From an uncultured Oribacterium sp. (GTDB lineage Bacteria > Bacillota > Clostridia > Lachnospirales > Lachnospiraceae), in the NCBI GenBank assembly GCA_934270345.1, contig CAKQPT010000003.1, positions 62,001-126,000 of the forward strand: a stretch of DNA of 64,000 nucleotides. Direction: 5' to 3'. The notes beneath the pieces are model-generated. The model had not been told where the DNA came from and made no database searches. It saw only the letters and a list, made by a program, of their open reading frames with translations. How positions within the stretch are numbered: position 1 is the first letter of the stretch; each line of letters opens with the position of its first letter. Positions 55,050 through 62,301 of this stretch are shown here, piece by piece. The translations under genes and the position numbers were made by a program.

Positions 55050-55309
55050 TTTTCCACCTCCCCGATTTCTGTCAGAAACTTTATGACAGCTTTAATCTGA
55101 TACCTGTAGAGTTCATTTCCAGGATGAGGCCCGTCAAACTGCAGAATACGGTTTGTTGTTTCGTGCAAATACCCTATTCCAGATCCTCGTCCACCAGAGA
55201 ACTTCGAACAGCCACATCTTTTCATCAGCGCATCTAAATCTCGTGTTGTAAAATTACTTGGCATCGGCTTCGAAAGTAATTTCTGTAATAATTCTTCCTT
55301 CTTCGGCAT
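55046..55309 (-). CDS. hicA: HicA-family mRNA interferase toxin
   Basis: 87 residues. Compact double-stranded-RNA-binding-like fold with GGRGSGIGYLHE and DGPHPGNELYRYQIKAV, a common clostridial HicA variant. Cleaves mRNA when free of HicB. CATTGGAGGAGAT precedes the ATG. Toxin first, antitoxin second, the classic hicAB order. Confidence 0.9.
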   Translation of the reverse strand: MPKKEELLQKLLSKPMPSNFTTRDLDALMKRCGCSKFSGGRGSGIGYLHETTNRILQFDGPHPGNELYRYQIKAVIKFLTEIGEVEK

Positions 55310-55399
55310 ATCTCCTCCAATGTAACTATTCTATAGTTACATTACCCAGATTTTGATATTCTGTCAATGATAAAAAGCGGATTACCTAATGCGAATTTT

Positions 55400-55553
55400 G
55401 CGTGAGCAAGGGTGGGGTCAATGACTTATATTCTGCCACACACGAATGTTGGGTGGGCTCACGCAAAAGAGCTGCTGGGCGGTGTCGCACGCCCGCTCCG
55501 TTATCGCCTTGACCTTCGTGCTAATATAAATCACAATATAAGCACGAAGGAAA
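55400..55553. other. Two hairpins in the gap before the lipoprotein gene
   Basis: GCGTGAGC/GCTCACGC (55400-55407, 55457-55464) and CCTTCGTGCT/AGCACGAAGG (55513-55522, 55541-55550). The second lies about 110 bp before the plus-strand lipoprotein start and could be a regulator site. Nothing else is seen in 55310-55659 apart from an A/T-rich tract at about 55556-55572. Confidence 0.5.
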
Positions 55554-55659
55554 GTAAAATAAAAAAATTTTTGTGACCTATCCTTCTCTTCTTCTGTGAT
55601 TAAGGATGTAAGGAACAGAAAACAGGATATCCGATTCAAAAACGAAAGGAAATAATACT

Positions 55660-56391
55660 ATGAGAAAGAATATGATCAACAGCAGCATGAAGAGCATCCT
55701 CCTCGCGGGGATCCTGATCGCGACGGTCGCGACGACGGCGTGTGCGGGTGTGAAGGCGCAGGGCGTGACACCGAAGACCACCGAGGCGGAAACCAGCGGC
55801 CCATCCGTGCCGACCGCGGATATGAATCAGGAAGCAGCGAAGCCGGAGGCGGGTATGGAGTTCGATGACGCATATACGAACACCGACGCGAATCAGGAAG
55901 CTGGCATGGCGCTCGACGGCGCATATACCAGCGGCGCGAACCAGGAAGCTGGCACGGCGCTTGATGACGCATATACGAACACGAATGCGTCGGATCTTCA
56001 GATCAACTACTACGATACCGAGGAGGCAGGTGGCATCATGACGCTGGAAGCGGCGAACCACTGGGCACGCTTCGATTTCTTCTCGAATCCGACGATCGGC
56101 GAGGACTGGAGCTACACCATGGATAACAACATCCTCGATGTCGAGAAGACTTACACAGCGAAGGATCCGTCCGATACCATGAATATCAATGACGGCACCA
56201 CCCGTTTCGTGCTCACTCCGAACGAGCTCGGCACCGTAACCGTCACCTTCAACTACGGTAAGGAAGGCGCAGAGCCGGATGACACCATGATCTACACCTT
56301 CGTGGTCGATGAGGATCTCCGCATCACCCTCGTGAAAGCCGAGAACCCGCACGGCGACAAGAGCATGATCGTGCGTCCGGTCGTGAAGTAA
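55660..56391 (+). CDS. Lipoprotein with chagasin-like (I42-type) C-terminal domain and internal repeats
   Basis: 243 residues. A signal peptide with an alanine-cysteine lipobox-like end (ILIATVATTACAG) suggests a lipoprotein. Residues about 55-110 hold three imperfect repeats of the form NQEAGxALDDAYTN. The C-terminal part (FFSNPTIGEDWSYTMDNN, then GTTRFVLTPNELGTVTVTFNYG) resembles the immunoglobulin-like chagasin inhibitors of cysteine proteases, but the match is by eye. AAAGGAAATAATACT precedes the ATG. Second plus-strand protein gene here, possibly acting outside the cell with GH5. Confidence 0.7.
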   Translation: MRKNMINSSMKSILLAGILIATVATTACAGVKAQGVTPKTTEAETSGPSVPTADMNQEAAKPEAGMEFDDAYTNTDANQEAGMALDGAYTSGANQEAGTALDDAYTNTNASDLQINYYDTEEAGGIMTLEAANHWARFDFFSNPTIGEDWSYTMDNNILDVEKTYTAKDPSDTMNINDGTTRFVLTPNELGTVTVTFNYGKEGAEPDDTMIYTFVVDEDLRITLVKAENPHGDKSMIVRPVVK

Positions 56392-56400
56392 AGCATCTAT

Positions 56401-56438
56401 AAAAGGCGATGACTCTCCCATCTGAGTCATCGCCTTTT
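56401..56438. terminator. Bidirectional terminator between lipoprotein and PrsW-like genes
   Basis: Perfect 15-bp stem AAAAGGCGATGACTC with complement, T-rich on both strands. It lies between the two convergent stop codons. Confidence 0.9.
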
Positions 56439-56440
56439 CT

Positions 56441-57133
56441 TTATACTGCGAGCGTCCGGTCTTCTCTCGCCTGCTTTTTCACAAATTTGTACGCCCAGAT
56501 ATCGAGGGCGATGACGAAGACGAAAAAGAGAAGCAGGATCCAGTCTGCGTCCAGCGACAGTGCGAAGTCGTAGAACCCGTGTGTAAGCATTGGCATAAGG
56601 ACGGAGAGGCGCATGAAACGCTTCCGGCGGCGACGGTCACCGGCAAGCTCCGCCTCCTTCGCGAGACCGAAATAATAGCCCATGATCAGGCCGTCGACGG
56701 CATGCGACGGAACGGACAGCAGGGCGCGCGACACAACGAGGCCGAAGCCCTCTTCCACGCAGTAAAAGACATTTTCGATGGCGGCGAAGCCAAGCGCCGA
56801 GGTCACGCAGTACACGATGGCATCGAAGCGATAGTTAAACGCCGGATGCCGCCACGCCACTTTTTTCGCCGCTTTCATCTTGCAGTACTCTTCCACCAGC
56901 GCGATGCCGATGAAGTTTTCGAGCGCGAGGTAGCTGAGCGTGTCTGCGTCCACGAAGACCAGCAGCACTTCTTCGAGCAGCATTTCCAGGATGACCGCCG
57001 GAATCACCGACAGCGCGCCCCAGAGAAACAGCTTTCGCAGCAGACCCTTCGGCTCCTTCTCGATCCGGTCCTGGCGGTAGATCCAGATGACGAGGACGAT
57101 GGCAGGCAGCAGCGCCAGTTCGATCAGAAGCAT
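56441..57133 (-). CDS. PrsW-family intramembrane metalloprotease
   Basis: 230 residues with about seven hydrophobic segments. Conserved PrsW motifs: LVEEYCKMKAAKK (EExxK), GFAAIENVFY (ExxxY-like), SVPSHAVDGLIMGYYFG and LTHGFYDF histidines. PrsW proteins cut membrane anti-sigma factors such as RsiW; the small anti-sigma-like protein at 29219 is a conceivable but unproven substrate. GGAGGAAATT precedes the ATG at 57133; longer frames have no site. Confidence 0.9.
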   Translation of the reverse strand: MLLIELALLPAIVLVIWIYRQDRIEKEPKGLLRKLFLWGALSVIPAVILEMLLEEVLLVFVDADTLSYLALENFIGIALVEEYCKMKAAKKVAWRHPAFNYRFDAIVYCVTSALGFAAIENVFYCVEEGFGLVVSRALLSVPSHAVDGLIMGYYFGLAKEAELAGDRRRRKRFMRLSVLMPMLTHGFYDFALSLDADWILLLFFVFVIALDIWAYKFVKKQAREDRTLAV

Positions 57134-57192
57134 AATTTCCTCCTTTGAATACGGCAAACCAGGGCCTCCGTAACCCGGCTTTTCTAGTGGAA

Positions 57193-57616
57193 ATGACATC
57201 CCGGCTGAAACTACCCATGATTGCAGGACTCTCTCCGTAACCTGGGCCGTCGTCATGGACATGACATCCGGGCTCAGACTATCCACGATTTTCTAAAACA
57301 ACCATTTATGTATAGTTTTGGTCCGAAAATCAGATACGCTTATAAGTACGCTATACACAAACGAGCGTTTTTGAAAATAGTGGATATGAATTTCGGGGCT
57401 CAGGCCTAAATTTCTATTGATAAGTATACACAAACTTGACTTTTTGAAAATAGTGGATATGAAATGCTGCATCCGTTTGGAAAATCAACTGATTCTATAT
57501 CCACAAATTTCAAATATGACCGTTTATGTATACTTTCCCTGTATCAAACCACGTCCGACGCCAAAAAACATATCCACAAATCTTAAAATCGTCCGTTTGT
57601 GTATAGTTTCACTGTT
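57193..57616. repeat. R3 repeat array: five about 38-bp units at 72-82 bp spacing, alternating orientation
   Basis: Units at 57279-57319 (+), 57351-57388 (-), 57424-57461 (-), 57497-57546 (+), 57579-57616 (+). Consensus in three parts: CATATCCAC, then ATTTTCAAAA, then CCGTTTRTGTATAG. Start-to-start spacing is 72, 73, 73, 82 bp regardless of orientation. A looser pair of ATGACATCC-G repeats (57193, 57261) precedes it. It fills the gap between the VWA gene stop and the PrsW-like gene start. Confidence 0.85.
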
Positions 57617-57686
57617 TTATATCGTGTCCGTTCTACGGATCGTGTTCATCTTACACATCGTGTCTGATCTACGTATCGTGTTCGTT

Positions 57687-59729
57687 TCACAGCTCTTCGA
57701 CGGCTTTCGTGAAGATCTCGCCGGCGGCGCGGGCGAGCTGTCCAATGTCGTGGATCCGGACCTGATGATGGCCATACATGAGGCTGAGGTTATCCAGGTT
57801 TTCCGTGCGTCCCAGGAAGAGTCCGTAGACGAGGATGCCCTGGGCGCGCATCTCCGCGATGGTGTCGGCGGCGTCGTCGACCGCCGGACGGCCCTCGTAG
57901 GCCGCGCCGAAGGGGTACTTCTCACAAGCGGAAAGGCGCGTCGAGTCATCCGGGCTCGCATCGGTCAGGACAATCAGAATGTGTTTTCGGTCACCGGGGT
58001 TCCCGCCGGCAGCCATGCTGTGATTTCGCACACCTGCATGCTCCGCTGACATGGTGGCTTTCTGTGCTTCCAGAGCTCCGTCGTCTGGCATGCCTGTGCT
58101 TCTTGCTTCGGACGCAATGAAACTTCGCCCGCTTCCGTGCAGGAGCTCCTCCGCGGCGAGGCGCAGGCCGAGGCCGTCGCGGTTCCAGCCGGCGGCGTAG
58201 AAATGAAAGAGATGCGCGCAGTCCCGCTCGGAGAAGTCCTTCATTTTCTCGAGGACGGTGTAGCCGCGGAGCGAGCGGAAGTTCCAGACTGCTGCCGGTA
58301 CGTGGCAGTTTTTCAGCGCTTCCGCGAGGATCCAGGCCTCGGCGGCGAGCTGCTCCTGCATCTGCATGCGGGAGGCACTGGCGTCGAGCAGCAGCGTCAC
58401 ATCGAGCGGCATCTCCCGCTCCGGACGCTGCTTTTCGAAGACATCCGGGTCGTGCACGATCGGCATGCGCCAGGCGCGCACCGGATCGAGGCGGCCCATC
58501 GGGGCATGCACCGCGACGTTCTCCCGTAGATCCGACAGCGTAAGCTCGAGGCGCGCCGACAGGCGCCGCACGAGCGAGCGCGCCAGTTCCCCCTCCGACT
58601 CGAAGAAGCGCCGGTTCTCGAGCTCCTGCTGCGCACTGTCCTGCCGCACCTTCGCCGTCTCCGAATCGAAAAAGCCGCCACGCGGCGCTGTGCCAGCTAC
58701 GGCACCAGTTGCCCGGACACCCATCCCCGAAGCTTCTTCTGCTCTTAGATTTGTCCGGGTGATATCTCCCGTCCCGGCTTCTGCGCTCTGCTTCGTCCGA
58801 GGGATGTCCGTCTTCCGCATACCCGATTTCTCACGCCCAAGCAAGCGGTCATCCGAAGCACCCGCGCTGAACTTCCCATCCGTCACATATACATGGCAGC
58901 CACGATGCCCGCCGACGCAGAGCCGCGCTTCGAGCTGCTGCAGCTCCTCGTCCGTATACAGCGAGCGTCCGAAGCAGGCCGTGATGTACGCGCGCTCACC
59001 CGTCGCCCCGGTGCCGCCGTGCTTGGCATCCGAAGCCACCGACGTAGCGGCGGAGGCATTGGCCGCGTACGTGTTTTTCATCATCAGCGTGTCGGTGTGC
59101 TGGTGCTCGGTCCTGAAAACGTGCTGCAGAATCCAGGCCTCCACCGCGTTCAGGCGAATGTGCACGGGCTTCACCTCCGCCTCTCCGCGGTAGGCGAAGA
59201 AACGCGTGAGGATCGCGCGAAGGGTGGCCGCCGCGTCATCCGCGCTGAGGGCCGGATCGAGCTCGAGGGCCGCGGCGAGGGCCCTGCGGTCGGGCGCATA
59301 CACCCGCGTTTTCCGGCCGAGCACGCGGCTCCAGCGGATCGTCTGCTGGTCGAGGAGACGCTTGTTTTCGGCCATCCACTGCTGGCGGTTGAGGTTCTGA
59401 AGGCGCACGAAATACGCCTCGGCATGCTCCACGCGCAGCGCCGCAAGGGCGGGCCGGGACGGCAGCTCGCGCGCGTAAACGTAGGACTCGATGCCGAGCC
59501 AGAGGGTGTCACTGAGGATCGCCGCACGCCGGCTCTCCGACACCTCCTCGAGCAGCGTCTCCGTCGGGCGGCCGAGCCACTTATGCGCGAGCCCGATGAC
59601 GAGGTTCATGTAGAGGTCCGCGCGGCCGTCCTCCGTAAACGACAGAAAATCCGGCGTGAAGGCATAGTCTCCCGCTGCCGTCCACACCAGATTTTCTGCT
59701 CTTTTCCGCTCGTCTTCTGTTCCAGCCAT
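57687..59729 (-). CDS. VWA-domain protein (CoxE/NorD-like), partner of MoxR
   Basis: 680 residues. The C-terminal von Willebrand A domain (from about residue 420) has a MIDAS motif LLLDASASRMQ and HILIVLTDASPDD. The N-terminal part is helical and unassigned. A low-complexity insert (about 225-345, beginning YAANASAATSVAS) separates the two. MoxR ATPases and such VWA proteins act together to load metals or remodel protein complexes; the client is unknown. CTGAGGTGAGGT precedes the ATG. Downstream of moxR with a 94-bp duplication in the gap. Confidence 0.88.
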   Translation of the reverse strand: MAGTEDERKRAENLVWTAAGDYAFTPDFLSFTEDGRADLYMNLVIGLAHKWLGRPTETLLEEVSESRRAAILSDTLWLGIESYVYARELPSRPALAALRVEHAEAYFVRLQNLNRQQWMAENKRLLDQQTIRWSRVLGRKTRVYAPDRRALAAALELDPALSADDAAATLRAILTRFFAYRGEAEVKPVHIRLNAVEAWILQHVFRTEHQHTDTLMMKNTYAANASAATSVASDAKHGGTGATGERAYITACFGRSLYTDEELQQLEARLCVGGHRGCHVYVTDGKFSAGASDDRLLGREKSGMRKTDIPRTKQSAEAGTGDITRTNLRAEEASGMGVRATGAVAGTAPRGGFFDSETAKVRQDSAQQELENRRFFESEGELARSLVRRLSARLELTLSDLRENVAVHAPMGRLDPVRAWRMPIVHDPDVFEKQRPEREMPLDVTLLLDASASRMQMQEQLAAEAWILAEALKNCHVPAAVWNFRSLRGYTVLEKMKDFSERDCAHLFHFYAAGWNRDGLGLRLAAEELLHGSGRSFIASEARSTGMPDDGALEAQKATMSAEHAGVRNHSMAAGGNPGDRKHILIVLTDASPDDSTRLSACEKYPFGAAYEGRPAVDDAADTIAEMRAQGILVYGLFLGRTENLDNLSLMYGHHQVRIHDIGQLARAAGEIFTKAVEEL

Positions 59730-59744
59730 ACCTCACCTCAGAAA

Positions 59745-59933
59745 GCTTCCTGATCCAATGCAGTCGCCCATCAGACTTTCACCGATGCCGCATACGCGTT
59801 CTCACCGAAGGTCTGCTTCTGGCATCCCTTCACTCAAACGCTTCCTTGCCAATGCAGTCGCCCATCAGACTCTCATCTATGCCGCATGCACATTCTCACC
59901 GAAAGACCGCTTCTGGCATCCGCTTATTCAAAC
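59745..59933. repeat. Tandem duplication of about 94 bp at the 3' end of moxR
   Basis: Unit one (59745-59839) and unit two (59840-59933) share CCAATGCAGTCGCCCATCAG, ATGCCGCAT and CTTCTGGCATCC. Unit two overlaps the last codons of moxR. Each unit carries a near-match to the dispersed GGCG-N3-GCATTGG motif. Confidence 0.85.
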
Positions 59934-60853
59934 ACCTCCCGCCCGCCGCGGTCCGGGATCCGCGCGGTGATCACGTCGCGGATCAGCTGCTGCTCGTGCG
60001 GGTCGAAGCACTTGTTGACGATGCCCATGTCGAGCGCCGTGCGGATCGAGATGCCGAGCTGCATGAGGCCGATCGCGTCCTGCAGGCCACGAAGGTCCAC
60101 CGCCCGCTCCGAAATCTCCGCGTGCTCCGCCTTGTCATTGAGCTCATAAAAGAGCTTCACGAACTGGTCTCGCCAGCGCTTTTCGATCGTCGGGAAGCGC
60201 CCCTCGAGCACACGGCAGAGGTTCTCTTCCGAGATGATCGGCATGGCGATGACGAGGAAACGTGACGTCAGCGCCTCATTGAGCTCGCGCGTGCCCTCGT
60301 AGCCGTAGTTCATCGTCGCGATGAAACGCGTCGCCGGATGCAGCTGCAGCCGCTCATAGCCCGGCACATCGATGACGCGCCGATGATCCAGCACACTGTG
60401 CAGCACCGCCAGCGCCTCGTTCTTCGCCATGTTGATCTCGTCAAGCACTGCGAAGCCGCCGTACCTGCCCGCAAGGTAGACCGGCCCCGGCTTGAACACG
60501 ACCCGGCTCCCATCGAAGCTGTCCGCCCCGATCATCGACGCCGCATCCATCCCGACATGGAAGGACACATCCCATACCGGCCGCTCAAACAGCGCCGCCA
60601 GATTCTCACAGAGAATGTTCTTTCCCGTCGCCTTCGGCCCCGACAGCAGCAGATTCCGCCCACTGAGAAGCGCCGCAATCGACGCCTCCCAGATCTCCCT
60701 GCCGTAGTACGGACACTCCGGCGTCGGGATTCTCGTCACTAGATTCTGCGTTAATGAAGCTTCATCTGTAGTATACTCATGAACCTTATTCAGAAGCTCT
60801 GAATCCACGCCATCCTTCCGAAGTAATTGAATTAAATTCTCTTTAACTTTCAT
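59924..60853 (-). CDS. MoxR-type AAA+ ATPase
   Basis: 309 residues. Walker A is GPKATGKN (about residue 74; GxxxxGKN rather than GKS/T, so the usual serine/threonine is asparagine), Walker B FAVLDEINM, sensor ATMNYGYEGT, arginine finger EALTSRF. Works with the VWA protein encoded next. ATG 60853 is chosen over 60859 because AGG is 7 nt upstream; the site is weak. Twenty-five bp upstream begins the cloverleaf element. Confidence 0.9.
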   Translation of the reverse strand: MKVKENLIQLLRKDGVDSELLNKVHEYTTDEASLTQNLVTRIPTPECPYYGREIWEASIAALLSGRNLLLSGPKATGKNILCENLAALFERPVWDVSFHVGMDAASMIGADSFDGSRVVFKPGPVYLAGRYGGFAVLDEINMAKNEALAVLHSVLDHRRVIDVPGYERLQLHPATRFIATMNYGYEGTRELNEALTSRFLVIAMPIISEENLCRVLEGRFPTIEKRWRDQFVKLFYELNDKAEHAEISERAVDLRGLQDAIGLMQLGISIRTALDMGIVNKCFDPHEQQLIRDVITARIPDRGGREVFE

Positions 60854-60878
60854 ATTCATGCCTGATGCTGTCTAACGG

Positions 60879-61195
60879 CAGGTGGTGAGGACGGGAAAAC
60901 GTAGAGCATTTCGATGTCTGTCCCATGGTGCTCGCTAGGGGCGTCCCAATGTCCTATGTGCGCCCGAATTGTCTGAGGTCTGTTTTTCCTTCAGAAAAAC
61001 AGGCCGAGTATCGGGCGATGGATGACGCCCTTTGTCGAGCACCATGGTTGACAGACCCCCTAACATCGGGGTTACGATCCCCGATGTTAGCCCTTCGGGC
61101 ACAGAGCAAGCTCTGCGGGAAATCGTTCCGGAGTTTGCTTTATGCAAACTCCTCCACTCCCGAAATGCGTGATCGGTTTCACGTCCCACCACCTG
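60879..61195. ncRNA. Cloverleaf-like structured element of about 317 bp before moxR
   Basis: Long outer stem: CAGGTGGTG, GGACG, GAAA, GCATTTCG with their complements at the far end (61161-61195). Inside: arm one, GTCTGTC, CCATGGTGCTCG and GGGCGTC paired and ending in CGCCCGA/TCGGGCG and CTGTTTTTC/GAAAAACAG; arm two, perfect 12-bp CTAACATCGGGG (61060-61071, 61079-61090); then small hairpins GCCC-TTC-GGGC and CAGAGC-AA-GCTCTG; arm three, perfect GGAGTTTGC (61130-61138, 61144-61152). It fits exactly between two genes. Either an RNA or a mobile palindrome; RNA status is inference. Confidence 0.6.
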
Positions 61196-61212
61196 AAGTT
61201 TAGATGACTCTA

Positions 61213-62214
61213 TCACTCGTAATCAAAGTTCAGAAACATAGGCTTGATTTCGACGACTTCGTCGTACTCCTTCTGCGAGACGGTGACGCTCGAGTTCAGG
61301 GCCTGCAGGTCCTTCTTCACGAGGGCGAGGGCGTCCGCCGGGGTTTCGGCACGGCCCTCGCGGATCACACGGATCATGCGCTCGAGCACGACCGGATGCG
61401 CATAGCGGGCCGGCACGTCGAGGTCTTCACCGACGAGCGCGCACTCCATCTGTGCGACGGCGGAAGCATTGGCCTCCCGCACCTTCCGCACGTTGTTCTG
61501 CGCGTTCGGCAGCACGCGGGATGCGGCAAGCAGGAAGATGATCGCGAAGCCGAAGAACACGACGTAAATCGCGGTCGTGCCGCCCTGCAGGAGTCGGACA
61601 ATGCCGAAGGCCGTCGCGCAGATGGCCATGATGAGCACGACGAGGGCCACCCATTTCGCGCTCGGATTCACGCGCTGGACGATGCGGAGCTGCTTCGCAG
61701 ACGCGGCGAGGTTCTGATACAGCGACGGATTCTTCTCGAGCGTCGCTTTCTCCGCCTCGAGCTTTTCGATCGTTGCTTCGGCGGTCGGCGTGAGGTGCTC
61801 GGCGTAACGCCGCTTCTCTTCCTCCTCCGCAGCACGCAGCTTCTGTTCAGCCTCGCGACTATGCGTCGGGAGCGCCGGACAGCGCTTCGTGACCTCCTCG
61901 AGGAGCGTGTCCGCGAGCGGCTCGGCCTGCACGGCGCAGCGGATCTGGTGCCCGCTCTTCAGCTCCACGACGATGTACGCCATGCTGCCGAAGATGCCCT
62001 TGCCGGTGAAGCCGCCCTTCGACATCGCGACCTGCTTGAAGATGCGGTTCATGTCCGTGAAAAGGACGTAGCGGCTCCGGTCCAGCATCATCGAGGACAG
62101 GAACACGGCCCGATCGCTGACGCCGAGACGCCCGATCTTCACCATGTGCTTCTTTTCGTTCTTGAGTTCCTCCGGAGACAGATCCGTGGCCACGGCTGAT
62201 AAAAACATTCCCAT
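61213..62214 (-). CDS. Unrecognised membrane protein between cstA and moxR
   Basis: 333 residues, family not recognised. A soluble N-terminal part (RAVFLSSMMLDRSRYVLFTDMNRIFKQV) could be PH-like; a charged helix (REAEQKLRAAEEEEKRRY), two membrane segments (KWVALVVLIMAICATAFGIV and TAIYVVFFGFAIIFLL) and a soluble tail follow. The C-terminal tail contains REANASAV, encoded by the dispersed GCATTGGCC motif. ATG 62214 is chosen after AAAGGATCGACGAAATT. Its place before MoxR-VWA suggests a related membrane role, but this is guesswork. Confidence 0.7.
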   Translation of the reverse strand: MGMFLSAVATDLSPEELKNEKKHMVKIGRLGVSDRAVFLSSMMLDRSRYVLFTDMNRIFKQVAMSKGGFTGKGIFGSMAYIVVELKSGHQIRCAVQAEPLADTLLEEVTKRCPALPTHSREAEQKLRAAEEEEKRRYAEHLTPTAEATIEKLEAEKATLEKNPSLYQNLAASAKQLRIVQRVNPSAKWVALVVLIMAICATAFGIVRLLQGGTTAIYVVFFGFAIIFLLAASRVLPNAQNNVRKVREANASAVAQMECALVGEDLDVPARYAHPVVLERMIRVIREGRAETPADALALVKKDLQALNSSVTVSQKEYDEVVEIKPMFLNFDYE

Positions 62215-62243
62215 AATTTCGTCGATCCTTTGCTGTAAATTTA

Positions 62244-62277
62244 CGAAAGGCGGAAGTGCCTCCACCTCCGCCTTTCG
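62244..62277 (-). terminator. Terminator of cstA
   Basis: 11-bp stem GAAAGGCGGA-type with complement CCTCCGCCTTTC around GTGCCTCCA, followed on the minus strand by CGTAAATTT. Confidence 0.7.
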
Positions 62278-62301
62278 CATGATGATTATTCAGTTTTAAA
62301 C

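Noticed and set aside
57279..57616. TATCCACA sequences resembling DnaA boxes, suggesting a replication origin
   Set aside because: They are the constant left part of the 38-bp R3 units, and no dnaA, dnaN or other origin neighbours are present. Kept as a repeat array only.
60925..61216. Overlapping small open frames on both strands within the cloverleaf element
   Set aside because: They mirror each other because the DNA is self-complementary and have no ribosome sites.
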